From the NCBI GenBank assembly GCA_903909415.1, contig CAIVVS010000080.1, forward strand, positions 1 through 55,229: DNA of 55,229 bases, read 5' to 3'. Source of the stretch: an uncultured Pseudomonadota bacterium. GTDB taxonomy: Bacteria; Pseudomonadota; Gammaproteobacteria; Burkholderiales; SG8-39. This document shows, one piece after another, positions 1 through 9,189 of the stretch. The position numbers and the translations under genes are program-made. Positions within the stretch are counted from its first letter, which is position 1. Every line of letters starts with the position of its first letter. The notes under the pieces are model-generated. The model was not told the DNA's origin, did no database searches, and worked only from the letters and a program-made list of their open reading frames with translations.

Positions 1-1
1 G

Positions 2-337
2 GCGGGGGTGCCGGTGTCGTTTGCATCCGACAACGTGCCGGTGTCGCTGTGGCCCTGCGTCTGGCAGGCGACCGAGCGCATCGACCGCAGTACCGGCACG
101 GTCATCGCCCCGCGCCAGCGGATCAGCCGGGAGGATGCGCTGCGCTGCGTGACGCAGCACGGCGCTTGGCTGTGCGGCGACGAGGACCGCCGCGGCAGCC
201 TGGAGCCCGGCAAGCTCGCCGACCTCTTGGTGCTGCCCGTGGACCCGCTGACCGTGCCGACTGCCGACCTGTCCGGCATACGGCCGGACATGACCGTGGT
301 CGGCGGCAGGGTCGTCTGGGAGCCCGAGCCCGGCTGA
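2..337 (+). CDS. Amidohydrolase family 3 protein, C-terminal part
   Basis: The reading frame is open from the first bases of the window, so this is only the last ~111 residues of a longer enzyme. The segment around SFASDNVPVSLWP fits the conserved SD(x)PV metal/active-site region near the end of the amidohydrolase-3 (YtcJ-like) barrel. GSLEPGKLADLLVL is the usual C-terminal strand where the beta-sandwich closes. The family hydrolyses amide or C-N bonds in small molecules with one or two bound metals; the substrate cannot be told from this fragment. A 450-base gap follows before the efflux operon, so it is probably not co-transcribed with it. Confidence 0.8.
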   Translation, partial: AGVPVSFASDNVPVSLWPCVWQATERIDRSTGTVIAPRQRISREDALRCVTQHGAWLCGDEDRRGSLEPGKLADLLVLPVDPLTVPTADLSGIRPDMTVVGGRVVWEPEPG

Positions 338-787
338 GCGCCCGGCGCTGTGCCGCACTGCTACGCTGTGTCCTGTCCGGCCGGCTTGGTTGCGAGGCGT
401 AATACGCTAGGTCACCCGACGCCATCGTTGGCCGCTCGAGAGGTGACTACCCGCAGCGTTGTTGCATTGCGGAGTCGGTGCCCCATCGTGGACCCGACAA
501 GCTAGAAATTGATCAAGTGCCGGATTTCATTGGACAAAGCGCTTCCAAGGCATTGCGGTTCGTCATGTCAGGGCGCATTCGTTTCAGCGCGCAAGCGGAT
601 TCATCCGGGCAGGGAGAGTCCCATCCATTCGGTTCGGACCGGATGTACGTAGGACCGCTCCGCTGCAGGGGCCGTTCGGCCTTGCCGCAAGCTTTCAGCA
701 AGCTTCGCGCACCTTCGAGTGCACTGCGCGCACGAATGTTGGGCGACGAATCCGTTCTCGCTTGCCTACCTATAGAATGCCGTCCAA
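338..787. other. 450-base intergenic region upstream of the efflux operon
   Basis: I find no convincing gene, tRNA or terminator here. Two AAGCTT hexamers lie close together at 690-706 and could form a 5-bp stem. A possible -10 (TATAGA, 771-776) ends 11 bases before the permease ATG with no good -35. A local regulator for the RND operon is absent, so control is presumably from elsewhere. Confidence 0.5.
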
Positions 788-3700
788 ATGAATACACACG
801 CTGGCTCCAGTTCTGCGTTCTCGGTCGTAGGTTTGGCACTCGCCCGTCCATACACGTTCATCGTCATGGCGATGCTGATCGTTCTCGCGACGCCGTTTGC
901 GCTGCGCAACATGGCGACGGATATCTTCCCCGAGATTGATATCCCCGTCGTCAGCATCATCTGGAACTACAACGGCCTGTCCGCGCAGGAGATGGGGCAG
1001 CGCATTGCCGGCCAGACCGAGCGCGGCCTGACCACCACGGTCAGCGACATTGAACACATCGAATCCACCTCGCTGTCCGGCGTCACGGTCCTCAAGGTGT
1101 TTTTCCAGCCGAATGCGAACATCCAGACCGCGCTGGCGCAGGTAGTCGCGGCGGTCCAGCCGCAGGTGCGCCAGTTGCCGCCGGGCATAACGCCACCGCT
1201 CGTGATCAAGTATTCGGCCTCGAGCATTCCGGTTCTGCAACTCGCGCTTTCCAGCCCGACCCTGCCGGAGCAGGCGGTGTTCGATGCGGCGGTCAACCAG
1301 TTGCGGCCGCAATTGATCACGATTCCTGGCGCTGCGATTCCGTTTCCCTACGGCGGAAAGATTCGCGTCATGTCGGTGGACCTGGACCTGCAGCAGTTGC
1401 AGGCGAGAGGACTGGCGCCGGCAGATGTAGTCAACGCGGTCAACGCCCAGAACCTCATTCTTCCATCCGGGACCGCCAAATTCGGCGATACCGAGTTCAG
1501 CGTGAAGATGAACAGTTCGCCCAACGCAATCAGCGGGCTTGGCGACCTCCCGGTACGCACCGTCGGCGGTGCGACGATCTATGTGCGCGACATCGCTTCC
1601 GTGCGGGATGGCTTCTCTCCGCAGACCAATATCGTACGGCAGGACGGCACGCGTGGGGTTCTGCTTTCTGTCCTGAAGAACGGCGGCGCGTCGACGGTGG
1701 ATATCGTCAACAGGCTGCGTGAAATCCTTCCGAGGGCCACGCAGATACTCCCGCCGGACATCAAGGTCACCGCGCTTTTCGACCAGTCTGTTTTCGTGAA
1801 GGCGGCGATCGAGGGCGTTGTCATCGAAGCCCTCATAGCGGCCGGCCTGACTGCGCTGATGGTGCTCCTGTTCCTTGGCAACTGGCGCAGCACCTTGATC
1901 ATCGCGCTGACGATCCCGCTGTCGATCCTTGCATCCATCCTGGCTCTGCATGCGCTGGGGGAGACGCTGAACCTGATGACCCTGGGTGGCTTGGCCCTCT
2001 CGGTGGGCATATTGGTGGACCAGGCAATCGTTACTATCGAGAACATCGAGCGCCACCTGCACCTGGGAGCTGATCTCAACGAGGCCATCCTCGTGGGTGC
2101 CGGGGAGATCGGGGTGCCCGCCTTTGTCGCCACGCTTTGCATCTGCATCGTGTTCGTCCCGATGTTCTTCCTTTCTGGCGTTGCGCGATACCTTTTCGTC
2201 CCGATGGCTGAAGCCGTGGTCTTCGCGATGATTGCCTCCTACATCCTCTCGCGGACCTTGGTCCCCACGCTCGTCATGCTGCTGATGCGAGGCGTTCCCA
2301 GGGAAGGCGCTCTCGCGCACGGCGATGTGGCGCAGAGCGGCATGCTGCAGCGGGTGTACCGGGGATTCGACCAGAAGTTCGAGCATGTCCGGAGGGCTTA
2401 CGCCCTCACGCTGTCGGCGTCGCTTGCCAAGCGCAAGTCGTTCGCGGCACTTTTCCTCCTTTTCTGCGCATTGTCGTGCGCGCTGTTCCCCTTGCTGGGG
2501 CGCGACTTCTTTCCGAGCGTGGATGCCGGGCAGATCCGGTTGCACTTGCGCGCGCCTTCCGGCACGCGCATCGAGCAGACGGCGCGCATCGCCGACCAGG
2601 TGGAGGACGTGATCAGGGAACTGGTGCCGCCGCACGAACTGGAAACAATCCTGGACAACCTTGGGGTGCCGAACAGCGGCATCAACCTGTCCTACAGCAA
2701 CGCCGGTACGATAGGTACGTTCGACGGCGAGATCCTGATGTCTCTCAAGAAGGGCCACCGTCCGACTGACGAGATCGTCGACCAGCTGCGTGCAGAGCTG
2801 CCCAGGCGTTTCCCAGGCGTAGAGTTCTTCTTCCAGCCTGCGGACATCGTCACGCAGATCCTCAACTTCGGCCTGCCTGCCGCGATCGACGTGCAGTTCT
2901 CCGGCCCGGCGATGTTGAAGAACGCGGAACTGGCCGGCGAGCTGGTGAAGTCATTGAAGGAGATTCCCGGGGCGGTGGATGTGCACGTGCACCAGCGCCT
3001 GGACAACCCCGCGATCGATCTCCAGATGGACCGGACACGGCTCCAGCAGGTCGGATTGACGGCGTTCAACGTGGGTCAGAACGTGCTGATCTCGTTGGCT
3101 GGCAGCGCGCAGACCGCTCCGGCCTTCTGGCTCAATCCACAGAATGGCGTGGTCTACAGCGTGCAGATGCAGGCCCCCCAGTACAAGATTGACTCCCTGG
3201 ATGCCTTGCTGAACATTCCTGTCGGCGCCGCCGGTCCGGGCAGCTCGGCCGTCGGTGGGCCGCAGATTTTGGGGAACCTCGTCGATGCGCGCCCTAGTCG
3301 GAGCCTGGCGATCGTTTCGAGGTACAACATAACCCCGGTCGTGGACGTCTATGTGAGCGTTCAGGGCACTGATCTGGCGTCGGTCGCCAGGCAGGTGCAG
3401 GCCCGGGTGGATGAGATCCGACCGAAGCTGCCCCGGGGAAGCCAGGTGACCATTCGCGGTCAGGTGCAGACGATGCAGGAGTCGTTCACAGGTCTCGGCG
3501 TGGGGCTGGCGATGGCGATTGTCCTGGTGTACCTGCTGATCGTCGTCAACTTCCAGTCGTGGATCGACCCTTTCGTCATTGTCATGGCGTTGCCGGCAGC
3601 GCTCGCTGGTATCGCATGGATGCTTTACATCACTGGAACGACGCTCAGCGTGCCGGCGCTGACCGGAGCGATCATGACCATGGGGGTGGCGACTGCCAAC

Positions 3701-4060
3701 AGCATACTTGTCGTGTCCTTTGCGCGCGATCGCCTCGCCCAAGGCGTGCCGCCCCTCTCTGCCGCGCTTGAGGCCGGCGCAACCCGTATCCGTCCGGTGC
3801 TCATGACTGCGTTGGCCATGGTCATCGGGATGATTCCAATGGCTCTCGGTATCGGAGAGGGAGGCGAACAGAATGCACCGCTCGGACGCGCCGTTATCGG
3901 TGGCTTGATCTTCGCCACCGTTTCAACCCTGTTCCTTGTTCCCGTGTTGTTTGCCGAGGTCCATCAGCGACTGGCCCATCGCAAGGCGATGCGTGGCGGG
4001 GTTTCCTTGGGGGCCGGCACGGCGACCGGATCCCCAGTCGGCATTGCACAACCGGAGTAG
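788..4060 (+). CDS. RND efflux permease (AcrB/MdtB superfamily)
   Basis: At 1090 residues this is the normal length for an RND inner-membrane pump. It has a transmembrane helix at about residues 13-33, a large periplasmic loop, a helix bundle around residues 335-540, a second periplasmic loop and a final bundle around 865-1060. It would form the inner-membrane trimer and export substrates using the proton gradient, with the adaptor and outer-membrane genes just downstream. The proton-relay helices are unusual. TM4 reads GILVDQAIV, so the second Asp of the AcrB pair is Gln412 (Asp411 is kept). TM10 reads GVATANSIL, so the AcrB Lys940 position is Ala970. The ATG at 788 has no visible Shine-Dalgarno, but any later start would remove TM1. 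The substrate is unknown. Confidence 0.92.
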   Translation: MNTHAGSSSAFSVVGLALARPYTFIVMAMLIVLATPFALRNMATDIFPEIDIPVVSIIWNYNGLSAQEMGQRIAGQTERGLTTTVSDIEHIESTSLSGVTVLKVFFQPNANIQTALAQVVAAVQPQVRQLPPGITPPLVIKYSASSIPVLQLALSSPTLPEQAVFDAAVNQLRPQLITIPGAAIPFPYGGKIRVMSVDLDLQQLQARGLAPADVVNAVNAQNLILPSGTAKFGDTEFSVKMNSSPNAISGLGDLPVRTVGGATIYVRDIASVRDGFSPQTNIVRQDGTRGVLLSVLKNGGASTVDIVNRLREILPRATQILPPDIKVTALFDQSVFVKAAIEGVVIEALIAAGLTALMVLLFLGNWRSTLIIALTIPLSILASILALHALGETLNLMTLGGLALSVGILVDQAIVTIENIERHLHLGADLNEAILVGAGEIGVPAFVATLCICIVFVPMFFLSGVARYLFVPMAEAVVFAMIASYILSRTLVPTLVMLLMRGVPREGALAHGDVAQSGMLQRVYRGFDQKFEHVRRAYALTLSASLAKRKSFAALFLLFCALSCALFPLLGRDFFPSVDAGQIRLHLRAPSGTRIEQTARIADQVEDVIRELVPPHELETILDNLGVPNSGINLSYSNAGTIGTFDGEILMSLKKGHRPTDEIVDQLRAELPRRFPGVEFFFQPADIVTQILNFGLPAAIDVQFSGPAMLKNAELAGELVKSLKEIPGAVDVHVHQRLDNPAIDLQMDRTRLQQVGLTAFNVGQNVLISLAGSAQTAPAFWLNPQNGVVYSVQMQAPQYKIDSLDALLNIPVGAAGPGSSAVGGPQILGNLVDARPSRSLAIVSRYNITPVVDVYVSVQGTDLASVARQVQARVDEIRPKLPRGSQVTIRGQVQTMQESFTGLGVGLAMAIVLVYLLIVVNFQSWIDPFVIVMALPAALAGIAWMLYITGTTLSVPALTGAIMTMGVATANSILVVSFARDRLAQGVPPLSAALEAGATRIRPVLMTALAMVIGMIPMALGIGEGGEQNAPLGRAVIGGLIFATVSTLFLVPVLFAEVHQRLAHRKAMRGGVSLGAGTATGSPVGIAQPE

Positions 4061-4067
4061 CGCTTCC

Positions 4068-5360
4068 ATGTCCGAGCAACGACATCATGACCTTGCAATC
4101 CACCCGATCGACGGCGTATCGGTGGATGACTTGGTCAAGCGACGCCAGATGGTCCGGCGAAGCAAGTTCCTTACGGTTTTCGTTCTGGTATTGCTCGTGC
4201 TGGGTGCGGGACGGTCCATGGTGATCCGGGCATCGAACGCGAAGGCGCTGGAAGCGGGGACCGCCGAGCGGGCAAAACTGTATGTCAAGGTCACCCAGCC
4301 TCGCGTGGCGGGGACGGGGCAGTCGCTGGTTCTGCCCGGAACGCTGCAAGGGTTCGTGCAATCTCCGATCTCGGCGCGTGCGAGCGGCTATTTGCGGAGC
4401 TGGAAGAAGGATATCGGGAGCAAGGTCAAGGCGGGAGAGCTCCTTGCCGAGATCGAAGCGCCGGAGATCGACCAACAGCTCACGCAGGCCATTGCGGCCC
4501 GCCAACAGGCCGCGTCCAGCCTTGCCTTGGCGGCGAGTACGCTGGAGCGCTGGGAGGGGTTGCGCAAGCGTGACGCCGTTTCCCAGCAGGAGCTCGAGGA
4601 GCGCCGCAGCAATGAAGCGCAGGCCCGCGCCAACCTTGCCGCAGCCGACGCCAACGTGGAGCGGCTTCGCCAACTCGAAGGATTCAAGCGTGTGGTTGCG
4701 CCGTTCTCCGGCGTGATCACGCGGCGCAACGTGGACGTCGGCGACCTGATAGACGCAGGTGGCGGGGCGGGACGGGCCCTTTTCCTTTTGACGCAGACCG
4801 ATCGGCTGCGGGTCTATGTCAACGTGCCACAATCCTACGCCCACTTGGTGAAGCTCGGCCAGGATGTGACGGTCACCCAGGCGGAACTGGCCGGTCAAGT
4901 GTTTCGCGGACAGGTAGCGCGCACGTCAGGATCCATCGATGCCGTGACGCGTACCATGCAGATCGAAGTCAGCCTTTCCAACAAGGATGGCACGCTGATG
5001 CCGGGCGCCTTCATCCAGATAGCGCTGCCGCTGAAGGCAAGTCAGGCGGTTACGGTTTCCACCAATACCCTCATGTTCCGCAGCGAGGGCATACGCGTGG
5101 CGGTCGTCGATGCCCAGGGCGGCGTGAAGCTGCGCACAGTTAAGGTCGGCCGCAACTACGGCGAGATGATCGAGGTGCTCGACGGACTGGCGCCCACGGA
5201 CAAGGTGGTACTCAATCCCCCGGATTCCCTGGGCGATGGCGACAAGGTCACCGTTGTCGTCGCGGCGGCACCATCCAAGAGTGGCGACGCGCCCAAGGGC
5301 GGGACGGACCCGAAGTCCGGGGCGACGTCCAAGGCAGCTGCGGGCAAGGACAAGACGTGA
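4068..5360 (+). CDS. RND efflux periplasmic adaptor (membrane fusion protein)
   Basis: This 430-residue protein has a single N-terminal membrane helix (about residues 31-50), a barrel-sandwich/lipoyl half (around SARASGYLRSWKKDIGSKVK), a helical hairpin rich in Ala, Gln and Glu (about 140-205), the second lipoyl half (VVAPFSGVITRRNVDVGDL) and a beta-barrel. That is the HlyD/AcrA-type adaptor plan. It bridges the permease and the outer-membrane channel in the periplasm. The C-terminus is a Lys/Gly/Ser-rich tail. The open frame extends upstream, but ATG 4068, seven bases after the permease stop, gives a proper N-terminus. The next gene starts inside its last codons. Confidence 0.92.
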   Translation: MSEQRHHDLAIHPIDGVSVDDLVKRRQMVRRSKFLTVFVLVLLVLGAGRSMVIRASNAKALEAGTAERAKLYVKVTQPRVAGTGQSLVLPGTLQGFVQSPISARASGYLRSWKKDIGSKVKAGELLAEIEAPEIDQQLTQAIAARQQAASSLALAASTLERWEGLRKRDAVSQQELEERRSNEAQARANLAAADANVERLRQLEGFKRVVAPFSGVITRRNVDVGDLIDAGGGAGRALFLLTQTDRLRVYVNVPQSYAHLVKLGQDVTVTQAELAGQVFRGQVARTSGSIDAVTRTMQIEVSLSNKDGTLMPGAFIQIALPLKASQAVTVSTNTLMFRSEGIRVAVVDAQGGVKLRTVKVGRNYGEMIEVLDGLAPTDKVVLNPPDSLGDGDKVTVVVAAAPSKSGDAPKGGTDPKSGATSKAAAGKDKT

Positions 5361-6829
5361 GGAACCTGGTCCGTGGTCGGGCCGGTGTACTTGCCTGGGC
5401 CGTGATTCTTCCGGCGCTGCTGGGCGCGTGTACCGCCGGGCCCGACTATGCCAGGCCCGCTCTGGATATGCCGGCCGAGTGGAAGGTTGAGGCCCCGTTC
5501 CGCGTTGGCAAGCCGATGGACGGCGCCCCCAAGGGGCCGTGGTGGAAACGATATGGGGATCCACAACTCGATCAGTTGCAGCAAAAGGCGCTTGCAGACA
5601 GCGCAACGCTGGCTATCGCGAACGCCCGGCTTACCCAGGCCAACGCCTTGTTGGCGGCTGCGACTGCGGGGCTGTTTCCGCAGATCTCTTTCGGTTCGCG
5701 CGACCAGCGGTTCCGCACTTCTTCGTTCCGCCCTCTGACGAACAACGTCGCGCCCCAGTTCTCGACGACGCAGACCGACCTTGTACTGCAGCTCAACGCC
5801 AGCTACGAAGTGGACTTGGCCGGCAGGGTGTCGCGGACCATAGAGGGTGCCAAGGCGACGGCGGAGCAGTCAGCCGCGGATCTCGAGAACGTGCGACTGC
5901 TCCTGACCGCGGATGTGGCCACGGCCTACCTGAACCTTCGGGCGATCGACATCGAGTTGGATGTGCTGGCGCGTTCCATTGCTCTCCAGCGGCGCTCCCT
6001 GACGCTTGCTTCGTCGCGCTACGACCTCGGCGCCGCGTCGGGCCTGGACCTGGCGCAGCAGAAAGCGTTGCTGGACAACACGCTCACGCAGGTTGACGTG
6101 CTCAAGCGAACCCGGTCGCAGTTCGAGAACGCGCTTGCGACGCTGACCGGGACCCCCGCGCCACAGTTTTCGATTGCGCCGAAAGTCCAGACGCTCGAGC
6201 CACCGTCTGTTCGTCTTGGCGTGCCCTCGGATGTGCTCGAACGCAGGCCTGATGTCGCGGCAGCGGAACGCGCCATGGCTGCGGCGAACGCGCAGATCGG
6301 TGTTGCAAACGCCGCGTATTATCCAAGCGTCCTGCTTGGTGCTTCCGCCGGGAGTGAGGCGCGGTTTGCGCGCAACCTTTTCCAGCAGTCGGCGTTTCTG
6401 TGGTCGCTGGGAACCACCATTGCGCAGACCCTGTTTGATGGAGGCCGTGTAAAGGCGCTGGATGCCGGTGCACGCGCCGCCTATGACGCGACCGTGGCGA
6501 ATTACCGGCGCGTCGTGCTGACGGCGATGCAGGAGGCAGAAGACGGAATCCTTGGTCTCGCCGCGCTGGAGAGGGCCCATGAGCAGGCGCGCGTGGCAGT
6601 TTCCAGCTATTCCCGTGTACTTGAACTCGCGACAGCCCGTTACGAGGGGGGCGTTGCGACCACCCTCGACGTGATTGTGGCGCAGCAGTCGCTGCTCAAC
6701 AGCGAGCGGCTGGCAGCCCAGTTGCTCGGGCAGCGCCTGCTCGTATCGGTGTTCCTGACAAGGGCGCTTGGGGGCGACTGGGAGGGGCTGAAGGGCCCGA
6801 CTCCAGATCAGGTTTCTTCGGGGAACTGA
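5357..6829 (+). CDS. Efflux outer-membrane lipoprotein, NodT family
   Basis: This 490-residue protein has a lipoprotein signal with lipobox LGAC (Cys25) followed by TAGPDYARPAL, a sequence typical of NodT/OprM-type outer-membrane factors. Two repeated coiled-coil/beta segments follow, including LERRPDVAAAER, the family hallmark at mid-protein. It forms the outer-membrane channel of the tripartite pump. The GTG start at 5357 overlaps the adaptor stop by four bases (GTGA), which implies translational coupling and confirms a three-gene operon. A hairpin without a T-run (about 6867-6888) lies downstream. Confidence 0.92.
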   Translation: MRNLVRGRAGVLAWAVILPALLGACTAGPDYARPALDMPAEWKVEAPFRVGKPMDGAPKGPWWKRYGDPQLDQLQQKALADSATLAIANARLTQANALLAAATAGLFPQISFGSRDQRFRTSSFRPLTNNVAPQFSTTQTDLVLQLNASYEVDLAGRVSRTIEGAKATAEQSAADLENVRLLLTADVATAYLNLRAIDIELDVLARSIALQRRSLTLASSRYDLGAASGLDLAQQKALLDNTLTQVDVLKRTRSQFENALATLTGTPAPQFSIAPKVQTLEPPSVRLGVPSDVLERRPDVAAAERAMAAANAQIGVANAAYYPSVLLGASAGSEARFARNLFQQSAFLWSLGTTIAQTLFDGGRVKALDAGARAAYDATVANYRRVVLTAMQEAEDGILGLAALERAHEQARVAVSSYSRVLELATARYEGGVATTLDVIVAQQSLLNSERLAAQLLGQRLLVSVFLTRALGGDWEGLKGPTPDQVSSGN

Positions 6830-6919
6830 CTTTCAGAAGGCCCTTGTGTACGTGGTCGCGCCGCGGGGAAGTTCGTGCCCCGCGCGTACCGGCAGCCTCT
6901 TTGCGGGGTTGGGCGCACG

Positions 6920-6925
6920 TATAAT
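6920..6925 (+). promoter_or_regulatory. Candidate -10 box of rdgC
   Basis: A perfect TATAAT lies 21 bases before the rdgC ATG. No good -35 is present at the normal distance (TTGCGG at 6901 is only 13 bases away), so strength is uncertain. The implied leader is very short and no Shine-Dalgarno is visible. Confidence 0.4.
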
Positions 6926-6945
6926 CAGACGTTTTTGGCCCTCCC

Positions 6946-7860
6946 ATGTTGCTGAAGAATCTGGTGGTATTTCGCCTGCCCGCGGCGGAGGACATTGACG
7001 GGGACACGGCTGAACAGGCGCTCGCTCGCCAGCCGCTTCTGCCCTGCGCGGGGTTGCAGATGGAGAGCCGTGGCTGGGTTTGTCCACATGAGGATGGCAT
7101 CTTCCTCTACGCACAGAACCGTCAGTGGTTGATGTCGCTGGGCGTAGAACAGAAATTGCTTCCCGCGTCCATCATCCGGCAGGTCGCTGCCGAACGGGCG
7201 GAGGAACTGGCGCGAAAGCAGGGCCATCCGGTCGGACGCAAGCAGATGCGGGAACTCAAGGACCAGGTGACCGATGAGTTGCTTCCCCGTGCGCTCTCGA
7301 AACGTCGCACCACCGCCGCATGGATTGACACGGTGAACGGCTGGCTTGTGGTCAATGCATCCGGTGATGCGCGTTCCGACGAGTTCCTTGAGTCCTTCAG
7401 GCGTGCTGAACTCGGGCTTTCCCCAAGGACACTTGAGACGCAGCGATCCCCGGCCTCTGCGATGGCGGACTGGCTCTCGCGTGGGGAGGCCCCGCACGGA
7501 TTCACCATTGACCGGGATCTCGAGTTGCGCGCGTCGGACGCATCCAAGGCGACTGTCCGCTATTCGAACCATCCACTGGACGGCAAGGAAATTCGCGACC
7601 ACCTTGCTTCGGGAAAGACGGTGGTGAAGCTGGGGCTGACCTGGAACAGCCGAGTATCCTTCTTGCTCACGGATCAACTGCAGGTGAAGCGCGTGACCTT
7701 CCTAGACCTCCTTGAGGCCGAAGGAGCGGGGGAGGGGCATGACGAGGATGAGCGATTCGAGATTGACTTCGCGCTGATGACCGGCGAATTGGCGGTTCTT
7801 CTGGCCGACCTGGTCAAGGTCCTGGGCGGTGAACTGGACCGGTCGAACGGCCTGGCCTGA
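6946..7860 (+). CDS. rdgC: Recombination-associated protein RdgC
   Basis: This 304-residue protein matches RdgC over its length. The start MLLKNLVVFRL, the central ELKDQVTDELLPRA stretch, TAAWIDTVNGWLVVNAS and the FALMTGELAVLLADLV end are family signatures. In other proteobacteria RdgC is a ring-shaped nucleoid-associated DNA-binding protein that restrains RecA. The gene stands alone between the efflux operon and tmRNA, with its own TATAAT. Its codon use looks less GC-rich than the housekeeping run to the right. Confidence 0.95.
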   Translation: MLLKNLVVFRLPAAEDIDGDTAEQALARQPLLPCAGLQMESRGWVCPHEDGIFLYAQNRQWLMSLGVEQKLLPASIIRQVAAERAEELARKQGHPVGRKQMRELKDQVTDELLPRALSKRRTTAAWIDTVNGWLVVNASGDARSDEFLESFRRAELGLSPRTLETQRSPASAMADWLSRGEAPHGFTIDRDLELRASDASKATVRYSNHPLDGKEIRDHLASGKTVVKLGLTWNSRVSFLLTDQLQVKRVTFLDLLEAEGAGEGHDEDERFEIDFALMTGELAVLLADLVKVLGGELDRSNGLA

Positions 7861-8000
7861 GTGACAACACGGAAGAAGCCAACCTGCGGAAAGGGCTCCG
7901 CTCATACCGGACCAGCCCGCCCGGCTGGAATCCAGTGGTTCCCGTCCGCGCCCGCGTTGAGCGCGACTCCTTGTCCCGAACCGGCGGGATGTCGTGAAAT

Positions 8001-8398
8001 TGGTGGAGGCGGGGGGAATCGAACCCCCGTCCGCAAGTTCTCCGCAGTCGGCACTACATGCGTAGCCTGATTGTTTGATTTAATCCCGTGCCCGCCAACC
8101 GGCAGGCTGACACAGGACGATCCGCTGGATTTTCGAGCCCGGCAGCACGGCAATGACGGGCCTTATCCGATGGAAATGACGCTGCGTGTCAGGGTCTCCA
8201 CAAACCGGGGCTTGCGCTTCGGTAAGGGGTATGAGCCTGGGCCATCGGCAACCCAGTGCAGCGTCCAGCCGGTATTAAGCGGCTAGAGCAAAACGCTCGT
8301 CGTTGGCGTTTGTAGTGTTCCAGATGGATTTACGAGGTCACTGGTCCTCGGCATGCGCCTGCCTGCTTCGCAACCCACGTCGAGACCGGGTCGCCCCC
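8001..8398 (-). ncRNA. ssrA: Transfer-messenger RNA (one-piece)
   Basis: On the minus strand the RNA starts GGGGGCGACC and ends GCCTCCACCA, with a 7-bp acceptor stem (one G-U pair) and an encoded CCA. The T-arm GGGTTCGATTCCC is intact. The tag frame at 8307-8275 reads ANDERFALAA followed by TAA. The order is the normal unpermuted one: tag near the 5' side and the tRNA-like ends joined in one ~398-nt molecule. It rescues stalled ribosomes with SmpB. A short plus-strand frame across its 3' end is only a shadow of this RNA. Confidence 0.97.
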
Positions 8399-8415
8399 AT
8401 TCTTGCTAGATGGGG

Positions 8416-8421
8416 ATTGTA
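8416..8421 (-). promoter_or_regulatory. Candidate -10 box of ssrA
   Basis: TACAAT on the minus strand lies 17 bases upstream of the mature 5' end. The precursor would be trimmed by RNase P. No clear -35 is present. Confidence 0.3.
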
Positions 8422-8520
8422 ACGCGGGAATCAAGCCCGGTTGGACGACTTGCGTGGCTCGTGCGAGACGAGGATGGCCGTGCCGGCTACAACAGACGCG
8501 GAATCCGCGCTGCGGCAGGC

Positions 8521-9189
8521 TTACAGGTGGACCAGGAGCTCCTCTGGCAGGTCGATCAGGGCATCGGCACCCCATTGCGCAGGACCCTCGCCATCCCCGA
8601 GGTAGCCGTAGTTGACGGCCACCGAGCGCATTCCCGCCGCACGCGCGGCCTGCACATCGCGAAGGTCATCTCCCACATACAGGCAGTCACCCGGTGCCAT
8701 GTTGATGGCCGCGGCAGCGTAGAGCAGCGGCGCCGGATGGGGTTTTGCATGAGCCGTGGTATCGCCGCTGACGACGCAGGCCGCGCGCGTGGCAAGGCCC
8801 AACTGTGCGACCAGAGGCACGGCAAACCGGCTCGCCTTGTTGGTGACGATGCCCCAGGGCAGCCCCCGAGATTCGAGTGCAGCCAGCAAGGTTTCGGTTC
8901 CGGGAAACAAGCGCGTGTGGACACACAGGCTCGCCGAGTAATAGTCGAGAAAGCGGGACTTGTACTCTTCGTAGTGCGGGTCGGTTGGATCCATCCCGAA
9001 ACCGGCTTTCAGCAGGCCACGGGCTCCGCTGGAGGTAAGCGGCCGCGTGGCGGACTCTGCGATGTGGGGCAACCCCTGCTCATCGCGCATGCGGTTGAGC
9101 GCCGCCGCGAGATCCGGCGCGGAGTCCGCCAACGTGCCGTCGAGGTCGAAGAGGACGGCACGGGTGCGCGATGTGCCCATTGGTGTCAT
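8521..9189 (-). CDS. gph: Phosphoglycolate phosphatase-like HAD hydrolase
   Basis: This 222-residue HAD-family phosphatase has motif [11 protein letters not shown] (nucleophile and acid Asp), motif II IVTNK, and the motif III/IV region with a Lys in HAKPHP and Asp pair GDDLRD. Length and motifs fit Gph, which removes phosphate from 2-phosphoglycolate. Downstream of ubiG it might instead act as a related sugar/MupP-type phosphatase. I chose the ATG at 9189 because it overlaps the ubiG stop (ATGA), indicating coupled translation; an ATG at 9180 is the alternative. Confidence 0.88.
   Translation of the reverse strand: MTPMGTSRTRAVLFDLDGTLADSAPDLAAALNRMRDEQGLPHIAESATRPLTSSGARGLLKAGFGMDPTDPHYEEYKSRFLDYYSASLCVHTRLFPGTETLLAALESRGLPWGIVTNKASRFAVPLVAQLGLATRAACVVSGDTTAHAKPHPAPLLYAAAAINMAPGDCLYVGDDLRDVQAARAAGMRSVAVNYGYLGDGEGPAQWGADALIDLPEELLVHL

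Noticed and set aside
770..2758. 662-codon open frame on the minus strand opposite the RND permease
   Set aside because: Its protein is Arg/His/Gln/Asp-rich with no recognisable fold and lies wholly antisense to a clear RND gene. Such frames are common in GC-rich DNA.
7861..8070. Short plus-strand frame with GGGGNRTPVRK
   Set aside because: This is the translated reverse of the tmRNA 3' end, a well-known false protein.
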